From GCA-2724215 sp015660315 (GTDB lineage: Bacteria > Latescibacterota > UBA2968 > UBA8231): a stretch of 7,762 bases of DNA. The notes beneath the pieces were generated by a model. It saw nothing but the letters and a program-made list of their open reading frames with translations. It searched no databases and was not told the origin of the DNA. The stretch spans positions 1 through 7,762 of the forward strand of contig JAPYQE010000292.1 in NCBI GenBank assembly GCA_029941315.1, given 5' to 3'. The stretch's first letter is position 1. The number at the start of each line of letters is the position of its first letter. Made by a program: the position numbers and the translations under genes. Shown one piece after another: positions 1 to 6,481 of the stretch.

Positions 1-1547
1 ATACAGGTGGGGCGGCTCTTTTCGATTATGATTCAGACGGCGATCTCGATATTTTTATCGTTAATGGATCTCGCATTGGAGGGTACGAACAGGGCCAAGA
101 GCCTCGTGCCGCTCTATATCGCAATGATGGCGATTGGCACTTTAGCGAAGTAGGTGCGAGTGCTGGGGTAAATCACGCCGGTTGGGGGATGGGGGTCAGT
201 GTTGTCGATTATAATGCGGACGGTAACCCAGACCTCTACTTGGCAAACTATGGGCCGAACGCTCTTTATCGCAATCGGGGGGACGGCACGTTCGAAAATG
301 TGGCGGCGCAGCTAGGAGTCGACTATTCGGGTTGGAGCTCTACCGGAGTTTTCGGCGATTATGACCTCGATGGCGACCTCGATTTTTATCTGGCCAATTA
401 TATCGATTTTGACCCCAATTACCGCCCTGCCGATATGAGTTTCTGTAGTTGGCGTGGGATCGAGGTTTTTTATGGGCCTCGCGGCATGCCGGGGGAGCAA
501 GATCGGCTATATCGCAATGAAGGCGCTGCGGCTGGTTGGTCTTTCAAGGAGGCCAGCGAAGAATTTGGGATCCTCGATCACGATTATTACGGTTTTGCGG
601 CCATGGCTGGGGATTGGGACGAGGATGGTGACCTCGATATATATATTGCCAACGATTCGACGCCGAATCTGTTCTACCGCAATGACGGAGGTGTCTTCCG
701 CGATGTGTCGTTGATATCTGCAACGGCCTATAGCGAGGACGGCCGAGAACAGGGGGGGATGGGGCTTGCGAGTGGGGATTATGATGGCGATGGGGATCTC
801 GACCTTTTTGTTACTAATTTTTCGCACGACAACAATACGCTTTATGAAAACAACGGCCGGGGTTTTTTTACCGATACTAGTTTCAATTCTGCCCTCGGTA
901 AGGAAAGTATCACCTTCCTAGGGTGGGGAACTGGCTTCCTAGATTATGACAATGATGGTGACGATGACCTTTTTGTCGCTAATGGACATGTCTATCCCGC
1001 GGTTGATCGCCACGATATCGGTACCAGCTATCTACAGCGCAATCAGCTATTCGAAAATAAAGGGTCCGGCTCCTTCACCGAAGTGGGTACGGCGCTTGGA
1101 GCGGGTATGATGGTCGAGAAATCTAGCCGTGGAGCGGCCTTTGGGGATTTGGACAATGACGGAGATCTGGATGTCCTCGTCGTTAATATGGATGATACAC
1201 CGACTTTACTGCGTAACGACGGAGGAAATCGACAGAGTTGGCTTATGGTTAAGCTGGTTGATAGGGGATCGAATGTAGATGCGATTGGCGCACGGGTAGT
1301 CGTGCGTCAAGCCGGACACACGCAAACGCGTGAGGTGCATTCGGGGACGGGATATATCTCTCAAGACGATATACGTTTGCACTTTGGTCTTGGTAAGGCG
1401 ACAGAAGTTGAGCAACTGGATGTTCGCTGGCCGAATGGGGAAGTCGAAAGCCTGAGGGGGATCGCCGCGAATCAATTAATAACGATACGGCGCGGTGAAG
1501 GCATTGTAGCTGAAGGTTTCAATGCTGCAATAAGAGGGGCGCGGTGA
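1..1547 (+). CDS. CRTAC1-family secreted beta-propeller protein (FG-GAP/VCBS repeats plus ASPIC/UnbV), 5' partial
   Basis: The frame is open from the left edge (first full codon at position 3) to TGA at 1545-1547, giving 514 visible residues. The ATG at 189 is an internal Met: a calcium-loop motif already lies upstream of it, at residues 8-16. Aligned with the next gene, about 50 residues including the signal peptide are missing. Seven DxDxDGxxD-type loops start at about residues 8, 69, 119, 204, 259, 314 and 382. Each is followed by a hydrophobic strand and Asn (for example DLYLAN), and often by LYRN, as in FG-GAP/VCBS propeller blades that bind calcium. The second loop is weaker (DYNADGNPD). 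Residues 428-497 match ASPIC/UnbV: DAIGARVVVR, REVHSGTGYIS, HFGLG and RWPNG. The role of this family in bacteria is poorly known; extracellular adhesion or surface binding is inferred. A family cysteine appears replaced by Tyr (codon 471-473). It overlaps the next gene by four bases. Confidence 0.93.
   Translation, partial: TGGAALFDYDSDGDLDIFIVNGSRIGGYEQGQEPRAALYRNDGDWHFSEVGASAGVNHAGWGMGVSVVDYNADGNPDLYLANYGPNALYRNRGDGTFENVAAQLGVDYSGWSSTGVFGDYDLDGDLDFYLANYIDFDPNYRPADMSFCSWRGIEVFYGPRGMPGEQDRLYRNEGAAAGWSFKEASEEFGILDHDYYGFAAMAGDWDEDGDLDIYIANDSTPNLFYRNDGGVFRDVSLISATAYSEDGREQGGMGLASGDYDGDGDLDLFVTNFSHDNNTLYENNGRGFFTDTSFNSALGKESITFLGWGTGFLDYDNDGDDDLFVANGHVYPAVDRHDIGTSYLQRNQLFENKGSGSFTEVGTALGAGMMVEKSSRGAAFGDLDNDGDLDVLVVNMDDTPTLLRNDGGNRQSWLMVKLVDRGSNVDAIGARVVVRQAGHTQTREVHSGTGYISQDDIRLHFGLGKATEVEQLDVRWPNGEVESLRGIAANQLITIRRGEGIVAEGFNAAIRGAR
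1544..1547 (+). other. GTGA stop/start overlap between the two CRTAC1-family genes
   Basis: The four bases GTGA hold the GTG start of the second propeller gene and the TGA stop of the first. The purine run AAGAGGGG lies just upstream (1532-1539). Such an overlap favours re-initiation by the terminating ribosome and hence coupled, near-equal expression. Confidence 0.85.
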
Positions 1548-3196
1548 GGCCGGCTTGGGGGGGTGTTCTGTTGTCTTTTTTTTGCCTTGTCACTATGGCT
1601 GGGGCGGCAGGGCGTTTTGTCAATATCGCACAACAAGCAGGCATTGATTTTGAACATCAAAGCGGAGCGGAGGGTCAACGTTATCTGCCCGAGACTTATG
1701 GTTCGGGGGTGGCGTTCATTGACGTAGACCGTGACGGGTTTATGGATATCTACCTAGTAAATGGCGGACGGTTACCACAGCTTTCAAATGTGAAAAAAGT
1801 GCGCAATTCACTTTATCACAACGAGGACGGCGGTCGATTCCAGGATCAGACCGAGGAGTTCGGAGTTGGCGATGTGGGGTATGGAATGGGAGCAGTGGTC
1901 GGGGACTACGACAACGACGGCTGGGCGGACCTTTATGTTACCAATTTTGGCGCGAATGTGCTCTATCACAATGGTGGCGAAATCGGATTTGTCGATGTGA
2001 CGAAAAATGCTGAAGTCGGGGATGAAGGGTGGAGCACCAGTGGAGCATTCGCCGATATAGACCTCGACGGAGATTTAGATCTTTTTGTCGGCAATTACCT
2101 GGCCTACCCAACGGAAGACCCCACGGTTTGTCGTATCGGTAATAGCGAGGAACGACTATACTGCGATCCACGCAAGTTCTCCGGTCAAGTCGATCGTCTG
2201 TATATCAACAAGGGCGGCGTGGCCGATTGGAGATTTGACGACCAAACAGAGGCTTTTGGACTTGGGAGTGTCAAGGGGAAGGAGTTGGGGGTTGTCTTTG
2301 GCGATTGCGACGAGGACGGAGATCTCGACCTATATCTAGCCAACGATATGGCGCCGAATATGCTTTATCGCAACGATGGTGATCGTTTTGTCGAAAAGGG
2401 GCTGGCCAGCGGTACGAGTTTGAACGACGAGGGTGGAGTTGAAGCCGGAATGGGCGTTGATATGGCCGATGCGGATGGTGATGGCCGTTTGGACCTTTTT
2501 GTAACCAATTTTCAGTGGGAAAGCAATACGCTCTACCGAAATTTGGGACAAGGGTTTTTTTTTGATGCGACCATTTCGTCAGGGATAACGAAAGCGAGTA
2601 TGGCCTATTTAGGGTTCGGCACAGTTTTTTTTGACTATGATCGAGACGGTGATCTAGATCTGTTCATCGCCAATGGCCATGTCTATGACAATGTTGAAAA
2701 AGTGGATAACGCAGCTAGCTACCGCCAGCGCAATCAATTGCTTGAAAACAATGGCAAGGGTGGATTCATTGAGGCAGAGAATAGCGGGTCTGGTATGGCA
2801 TTACAACAAGTCAGTCGTGGCACTGCCTTTGCCGATATAGATAACGATGGCGACCTAGATATCGCGGTGAATAATTCCAACGATAAACCAGCACTGCTGC
2901 GCAATGATTCAGGCTCGGATGGAGACTGGTTGGGGTTGCTGTTGCATGGGAACAAAAGCAACAGGGACGCGATTGGCGCACGGGTTGTAGTGCGGACGGC
3001 GGACCGGGTTATGGTGCGAGAAGTTCGTCGCAATGCCAGTTATCTTTCGGCCAGCGACCGGCGCTTGATTTTTGGTTTGGCGGAGAATGAGGTTGTTGCG
3101 CAAGTTGAAATCCGTTGGCCCTCGGGGATCGTGCAGGCATTGCATGACGCTCCAGGCGGCAAATACCTGGTGATAGAGGAGGGCATAGACAGGTGA
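1544..3196 (+). CDS. CRTAC1-family secreted beta-propeller protein (seven FG-GAP/VCBS loops plus ASPIC/UnbV)
   Basis: Complete, 550 residues, starting at GTG 1544 inside the stop of the previous gene. A purine-rich AAGAGGGG stretch just upstream can serve as ribosome site. Residues 1-23 form a signal peptide (MRP, then a hydrophobic run ending AGAAG), which supports this start. Seven calcium-loop motifs are visible: D60-D68, D121-D129, D171-D179, D254-D262, D309-D317, D364-D372 and D431-D439. The fourth carries an unusual Cys (C255) between its first two Asp residues. Residues 470-545 are the ASPIC/UnbV domain (DAIGARVVVR, REVRRNASYLS, FGLAE, RWPSG). Cysteines 196 and 207 flank a loop where relatives typically carry a Cys pair, so a disulfide is plausible. 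A seven-bladed propeller exported through Sec is the natural reading. It aligns blade for blade with the upstream gene and is probably its tandem paralogue. Ligand and function are unknown. Confidence 0.95.
   Translation: MRPAWGGVLLSFFCLVTMAGAAGRFVNIAQQAGIDFEHQSGAEGQRYLPETYGSGVAFIDVDRDGFMDIYLVNGGRLPQLSNVKKVRNSLYHNEDGGRFQDQTEEFGVGDVGYGMGAVVGDYDNDGWADLYVTNFGANVLYHNGGEIGFVDVTKNAEVGDEGWSTSGAFADIDLDGDLDLFVGNYLAYPTEDPTVCRIGNSEERLYCDPRKFSGQVDRLYINKGGVADWRFDDQTEAFGLGSVKGKELGVVFGDCDEDGDLDLYLANDMAPNMLYRNDGDRFVEKGLASGTSLNDEGGVEAGMGVDMADADGDGRLDLFVTNFQWESNTLYRNLGQGFFFDATISSGITKASMAYLGFGTVFFDYDRDGDLDLFIANGHVYDNVEKVDNAASYRQRNQLLENNGKGGFIEAENSGSGMALQQVSRGTAFADIDNDGDLDIAVNNSNDKPALLRNDSGSDGDWLGLLLHGNKSNRDAIGARVVVRTADRVMVREVRRNASYLSASDRRLIFGLAENEVVAQVEIRWPSGIVQALHDAPGGKYLVIEEGIDR
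3176..3196 (+). promoter_or_regulatory. Ribosome binding site and GTGA overlap that fix the start of the TPR lipoprotein
   Basis: GAGGAGGG at 3176-3183 is followed by nine bases and then GTG 3193, whose last two bases and the next A form the TGA stop of the propeller gene. The spacing fits GTG better than ATG 3202, which would be 18 bases away. Confidence 0.8.
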
Positions 3197-4611
3197 TAAA
3201 AATGGTCAAATGCATGGTAGGTGCAGCGCTTCTTATGGTGTTAGCCTGCGAATCGGAGCGCACTGCGGGTGTTGCCAAACCTGGGGGGCAAGCCTTGCCG
3301 AAGGTGCAACCCACGCAGGAATTGCTGGAAGATCCGCGGTTAATTGGCCGAGCATTATTACAACAAAAACGCTATGTTGATGCGCTGAAATCTTATGAAG
3401 AAGCTCGGAAGCGCCACCCACAATCGGGAGAGGTGCTCGCTACAATTGGCAGAATTCAACTAGCCCTCGGAGATCTCGAGGAGGCAACCAAACTCTATGA
3501 GATGGCGGTCGCCCTCGAAGCGGACAAACCCGAACTGCAAGTCGCGCTTGGTAACGTGCACCTGAAACTGAATCGCTATGACGAGGCGCACGCCGCATTT
3601 AAAGGCGCTCTGGCGATCGATTCGACCTATGCGCCAGCTCGTCGCAATATGGCCGCGGTCTACAGCAAGCAGGGGCGCTTCGGTGAAGCTGCTCGTGAAT
3701 ACGAACTTGCCTTGCAATTAAGACCGGAGCATTTGCGTACTCGTTTTAACCTAGGCCTGGTCTACGCTGGCTTGGGAAGGTATGAGGAATCTCGCAAGGA
3801 ATTGGAACGGGTCTTGGCGGAAGAACCGCAAAATGCCCGTGCGTTATATGCATTAGGCGAAGCCACTCTTAAAGAGGGCAATAATGAAGAGGCCAGCGAG
3901 TATTTTACGCGTACTCTGGCCGCTGATACGACCTATGCTCAGGCGCATGTACAGCTTGGGCGGATGTTAATGCAGCAAAACGATCTTGTTGCCGCTGCGG
4001 GGCGATTTCGCCGGGCGATTTTACTCGAACCAGGCATTGCTGAATCATTTCGCCTGTTGGGGCAAATTCACTTGCGACAGGGACGGGAGAGCGCCGGCGA
4101 AAAATCTTTAGAGGCTTATGAGAAGGTCAAGTTGGTCGAGAAAGATGTCGAGCTCTATCACGAGCGCTTGCGCAACGATCCGGATGATGCTGAGGCTTAC
4201 TATAGCTTGGGTGTTATTTATACCCGCCTCGGGTTTACCGGGGCGGCCTTGCCGCAATATGTTCAGGCCGTCCAGATTAACCCCGGCCACGTTCAAGCCT
4301 TGAACAATATGGGTAATATCTATTTTCGCGGCGGTTATCTAGAACAGGCCGAGGCAGCCTACAGCCAGATAATCGAGAAGGATACCGAGCATACAGCAGC
4401 CGTTGCCGCGCTGGGACAGGTCTATTTAAGCCAACAGCGCACGGATGAAGCGATAGCCATGCTTAATCGTGCTTTGGCATTAGAGGAGTCCTGGTTGGGA
4501 GCGCACCAGGCGCTGACTGAGGCCTATAAGCGCCAGGGGCAGATTGCCAAGAGTGAAGATCATAAACGCATTGCAAATGAATTGATTGCTAGCAGAAAGA
4601 AGGAAGAATGA
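3193..4611 (+). CDS. TPR-repeat lipoprotein
   Basis: 472 residues from GTG 3193, which overlaps the previous stop as GTGA. The ribosome site at 3176-3183 lies nine bases upstream, so GTG is preferred over in-frame ATGs at 3202 and 3214. The N-terminus has Lys residues, a hydrophobic run and a lipobox VLAC with the lipidated Cys at residue 19, predicting a membrane-anchored periplasmic lipoprotein. Seven TPR units lie in strict 34-residue register, starting near residues 80, 114, 148, 182, 216, 250 and 284, with a weaker one before them from about 46. A charged break at about 305-333 precedes four more units starting near 334, 368, 402 and 436. Typical TPR positions are seen (for example ALYALGEA, NNMGNIYFRGGYLEQA). 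TPR arrays are protein-binding scaffolds with no catalytic role. A scaffold for the neighbouring exported proteins is inferred. No enzymatic domain is fused to it. Confidence 0.95.
   Translation: MIKMVKCMVGAALLMVLACESERTAGVAKPGGQALPKVQPTQELLEDPRLIGRALLQQKRYVDALKSYEEARKRHPQSGEVLATIGRIQLALGDLEEATKLYEMAVALEADKPELQVALGNVHLKLNRYDEAHAAFKGALAIDSTYAPARRNMAAVYSKQGRFGEAAREYELALQLRPEHLRTRFNLGLVYAGLGRYEESRKELERVLAEEPQNARALYALGEATLKEGNNEEASEYFTRTLAADTTYAQAHVQLGRMLMQQNDLVAAAGRFRRAILLEPGIAESFRLLGQIHLRQGRESAGEKSLEAYEKVKLVEKDVELYHERLRNDPDDAEAYYSLGVIYTRLGFTGAALPQYVQAVQINPGHVQALNNMGNIYFRGGYLEQAEAAYSQIIEKDTEHTAAVAALGQVYLSQQRTDEAIAMLNRALALEESWLGAHQALTEAYKRQGQIAKSEDHKRIANELIASRKKEE
4600..4611 (+). promoter_or_regulatory. 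Ribosome site and ATGA overlap between the TPR and foldase genes
   Basis: AAGGA (4600-4604) sits three bases before ATG 4608, closer than usual. The stop TGA of the TPR gene (4609-4611) lies within ATGA. Translation is probably coupled, with re-initiation compensating for the short spacer. Confidence 0.7.
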
Positions 4612-6371
4612 AACGGATAGCGAAAGACCTATGGCGGGCAGAGTTTATCCTTGTTGCTTGTGCTTGTATCGGTCTTGTAGGGTGTGCCGCAGAACAGTCG
4701 GAGGAGTTAAGTCCTTGGGGTGGGTTAAAGGTCGAGGGGACAGCATTGGCAAAAGTGGGACAGGGTGAAATTGACGAGCGGGAATTTCGTCGTTACGAAG
4801 CCAATATCCAGACCCAGCACCGCTCGCCGAATGAGGGGGTGGAAAAATATCGGGAGCACCTGTTGACGCTAATCGACATTAAGTTGATGGTGCGCGAAGC
4901 AGAGGAGCGCGGGCTCGATAAGAGCCCCGAATTGGCCAATGCGCTCGGACGCACTGAACACAAGGCGATGGTCGAAGCTTACATGCAGGAAAAAATAGGG
5001 CTAAACATCGAGATCACCGAAGCCGAATTGCGGGCAAATTTTGATGCGCATCCGGCCCGTTATGCCGTGTTGGGGGCGCACATTCTGCTCAAAGACCGCG
5101 CCCAGGCGGATTCTGTCCATAGCGAAATCGAGCAAGGGCGGGCGACTTTTGAAGAAATGGCTCGCAAGCACTCTCTTGATGAAAAGACCGCGAAAGAAGG
5201 CGGAGTCTTTGAAACGTATTATGCCTATGATCGCGTTTCAGATAAAATATACAAGCGAGTGTTCTCGTTGGACATCGGTAAAGTGAGTGAACCTTTTCGC
5301 TCTCCGCAAGGTTGGGAAGTGGCCAAGGTAGTCGATAAGAAACTAGTGCCTTTTGAAAAATACCGCACGGTTATTCAGCGGGTGACCTTTATGAAAAAAT
5401 TAGAAGAATTAAAGCGCTCCCATATCGCAGAATTAGTCGAGAAGAGTAACCTGCGGCCGGTGGTAGAGAATTTACATCGTTTTATCGCGGCGTGGAATGA
5501 AAATCCGGGCAGCCCGAAATTGACACCAGAAGAATTGGCAAAATCTCTTTACACCTATGAAGATGGAATGATTAGTCTGCAACAGGGAAGTTATCTATTG
5601 CACAATATGCAATTGGGCCATGTGCAAGTGGATAGCACTTTAATCGAGGATAAAGTGCGCAATAAAGGGGCATCCGACCTGCTTTTGGGTATCGCAGCAA
5701 AAGAAGCGGGCCTTGACGATCGGCCCATTGTGCAGGAGCAAGTTAAAGCTGAAAGAGAGCGGTTATTAGTAGAGGGGTTATGGGATGAATTGCTTGAAAC
5801 GCAGTTGAAAATTAACGAAGTAGAGGCCCGTGCGCATTACGACGCTCATCCTGAAATGTACAAAATGCCCGAAGAAATAGTTATTCAAGAAATTATGGTT
5901 GCCGATATTGACCTGGCAAATTCGCTTTTAAACGAGGTGCGCGCAGGGGCGGATATGGCCGATTTGGCAACCCGACACAGTATTAGACGATATTCGGACG
6001 AAAATGGTGGTCTCTATGCCATGCGATCCTTTGAAAAAATTGTTTATAATGAAGTTATGGATGCTGCGGTCAAGGCACCGGACAACGAATTGCAAGGGCC
6101 AGTAGAGCTCGTAAAACCTATGCCATCTGCATTGCGGGATCAGCTAGTCTTAGATCGGGCTTTTTCAATTTTCAAGGTATTGCAACGGTTGCCCGAAAGG
6201 GTCCAGACTTTTGAATTGAGTCAACGGAAAGCCGAGTTTTTTGCCCGGCAAGAAAAACAACAGGATCAATTGCAGAAACTCAATCTCGAATTGCGCCGAA
6301 AATACAATAAAAATTGGGGCATTAATGACCGAGCATTAGAAAAATATGCCGAAGTCTTAAGCATTCGTTGA
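4608..6371 (+). CDS. SurA/PpiC-like peptidyl-prolyl isomerase lipoprotein with two parvulin-type domains
   Basis: 587 residues from ATG 4608, overlapping the previous stop as ATGA; AAGGA lies only three bases upstream, so coupling to the TPR gene is likely. The signal peptide ends in a lipobox LVGC (Cys26), predicting a lipid-anchored envelope foldase. Residues 43-150 are a helical SurA_N-like chaperone region. Residues 152-245 are a parvulin domain: AHILL with H158, FEEMARKHS, G198-G199, and the closing strand GWEVAKV, where the usual second His is Glu237. A second helical region (300-415) leads into a more diverged parvulin-like domain (422-526) that keeps G467-G468 but has Glu428 and Ser520 where histidines are expected. 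Related segments before each domain, ITEAELRANFDAHP (135-148) and INEVEARAHYDAHP (402-415), show internal duplication. The C-terminus (530-587) is a charged helix. Likely role: folding exported proteins, with isomerase activity uncertain. Not named surA, because the lipid anchor and divergence make orthology doubtful. Confidence 0.92.
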   Translation: MKRIAKDLWRAEFILVACACIGLVGCAAEQSEELSPWGGLKVEGTALAKVGQGEIDEREFRRYEANIQTQHRSPNEGVEKYREHLLTLIDIKLMVREAEERGLDKSPELANALGRTEHKAMVEAYMQEKIGLNIEITEAELRANFDAHPARYAVLGAHILLKDRAQADSVHSEIEQGRATFEEMARKHSLDEKTAKEGGVFETYYAYDRVSDKIYKRVFSLDIGKVSEPFRSPQGWEVAKVVDKKLVPFEKYRTVIQRVTFMKKLEELKRSHIAELVEKSNLRPVVENLHRFIAAWNENPGSPKLTPEELAKSLYTYEDGMISLQQGSYLLHNMQLGHVQVDSTLIEDKVRNKGASDLLLGIAAKEAGLDDRPIVQEQVKAERERLLVEGLWDELLETQLKINEVEARAHYDAHPEMYKMPEEIVIQEIMVADIDLANSLLNEVRAGADMADLATRHSIRRYSDENGGLYAMRSFEKIVYNEVMDAAVKAPDNELQGPVELVKPMPSALRDQLVLDRAFSIFKVLQRLPERVQTFELSQRKAEFFARQEKQQDQLQKLNLELRRKYNKNWGINDRALEKYAEVLSIR

Positions 6372-6383
6372 TATTTGCATTGT

Positions 6384-6443
6384 TAGCACTTGTCAATTAT
6401 TTTCACTAAAGTAGCACTATTATAATATTGTTTATAGTTAGCA
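6384..6443 (+). repeat. Three TAGCA direct repeats at 28- and 27-base spacing
   Basis: TAGCA occurs at 6384-6388, 6412-6416 and 6439-6443. The first two extend to TAGCACT, and the first and third are preceded by T (TTAGCA). They bracket the TATAAT at 6421-6426. The near-constant spacing of almost three helical turns could place a regulator on one face of the DNA, but the units are short and could be chance. Confidence 0.4.
6390..6426 (+). promoter_or_regulatory. Candidate promoter for the discoidin-like gene
   Basis: An exact TATAAT lies at 6421-6426 in the 110-base gap. Possible -35 boxes are TTTTCA at 6400-6405 (15-base spacer, four of six matches to TTGACA) and TTGTCA at 6390-6395 (five of six, but a 25-base spacer). 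Neither pairing is ideal and the gap is AT-rich, so chance matches are easy. The gap and the good downstream ribosome site make a separate promoter plausible. Confidence 0.35.
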
Positions 6444-6468
6444 TGGGGTTCAAATTGAGGTTTATGTC

Positions 6469-6474
6469 AAGGAG
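6469..6474 (+). promoter_or_regulatory. Strong ribosome binding site of the discoidin-like gene
   Basis: AAGGAG followed by seven bases and ATG 6482 is near-ideal spacing. It is the clearest ribosome site in the window together with the one at 3176, and it supports this frame although the gene has no visible stop. Confidence 0.8.
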
Positions 6475-6481
6475 TTGAAAT

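Larger units (their letters stand above)
6372..6481. other. 110-base AT-rich intergenic gap
   Basis: This is the only non-coding stretch in the window. It holds the candidate promoter, the TAGCA repeats and the AAGGAG ribosome site. No stable stem-loop followed by a T run was found after the foldase stop, so read-through from the upstream operon into the discoidin-like gene remains possible. Confidence 0.8.

Noticed and set aside
189..191. ATG at 189 as the true start of the first gene
   Set aside because: The frame is open upstream to the window edge and encodes a complete calcium-loop motif and a typical ALYRNDG segment. No signal peptide follows ATG 189.
507..827. Antisense open frames within the propeller genes
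   Set aside because: Repeated GAT/GAC-rich loop codons leave the opposite strand short of stops, so such frames are expected. Their products are low in pattern and lack starts with ribosome sites.
4586..4768. Small + strand open frame at the TPR/foldase junction
   Set aside because: It is a frame shadow overlapping the start of the foldase gene, whose lipobox and domains are clear. It has no family features.
6383..6418. CIRCE-type heat-shock operator suggested by TTAGCACT
   Set aside because: CIRCE needs an inverted GAGTGCTAA partner nine bases away. Here the second copy is direct (GTAGCACT) and no inverted half-site is present.
6360..6440. Rho-independent terminator after the foldase gene
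   Set aside because: Only four-base complementary arms (CTAT/ATAG) were found, AT-only apart from the end pair, with no T run after them.
6443..6478. Eleven-codon leader peptide before the discoidin-like gene
   Set aside because: The ATG has no ribosome site, the peptide has no regulatory residue run, and no attenuator stem follows. Its stop overlaps the region of the main gene's ribosome site by chance.
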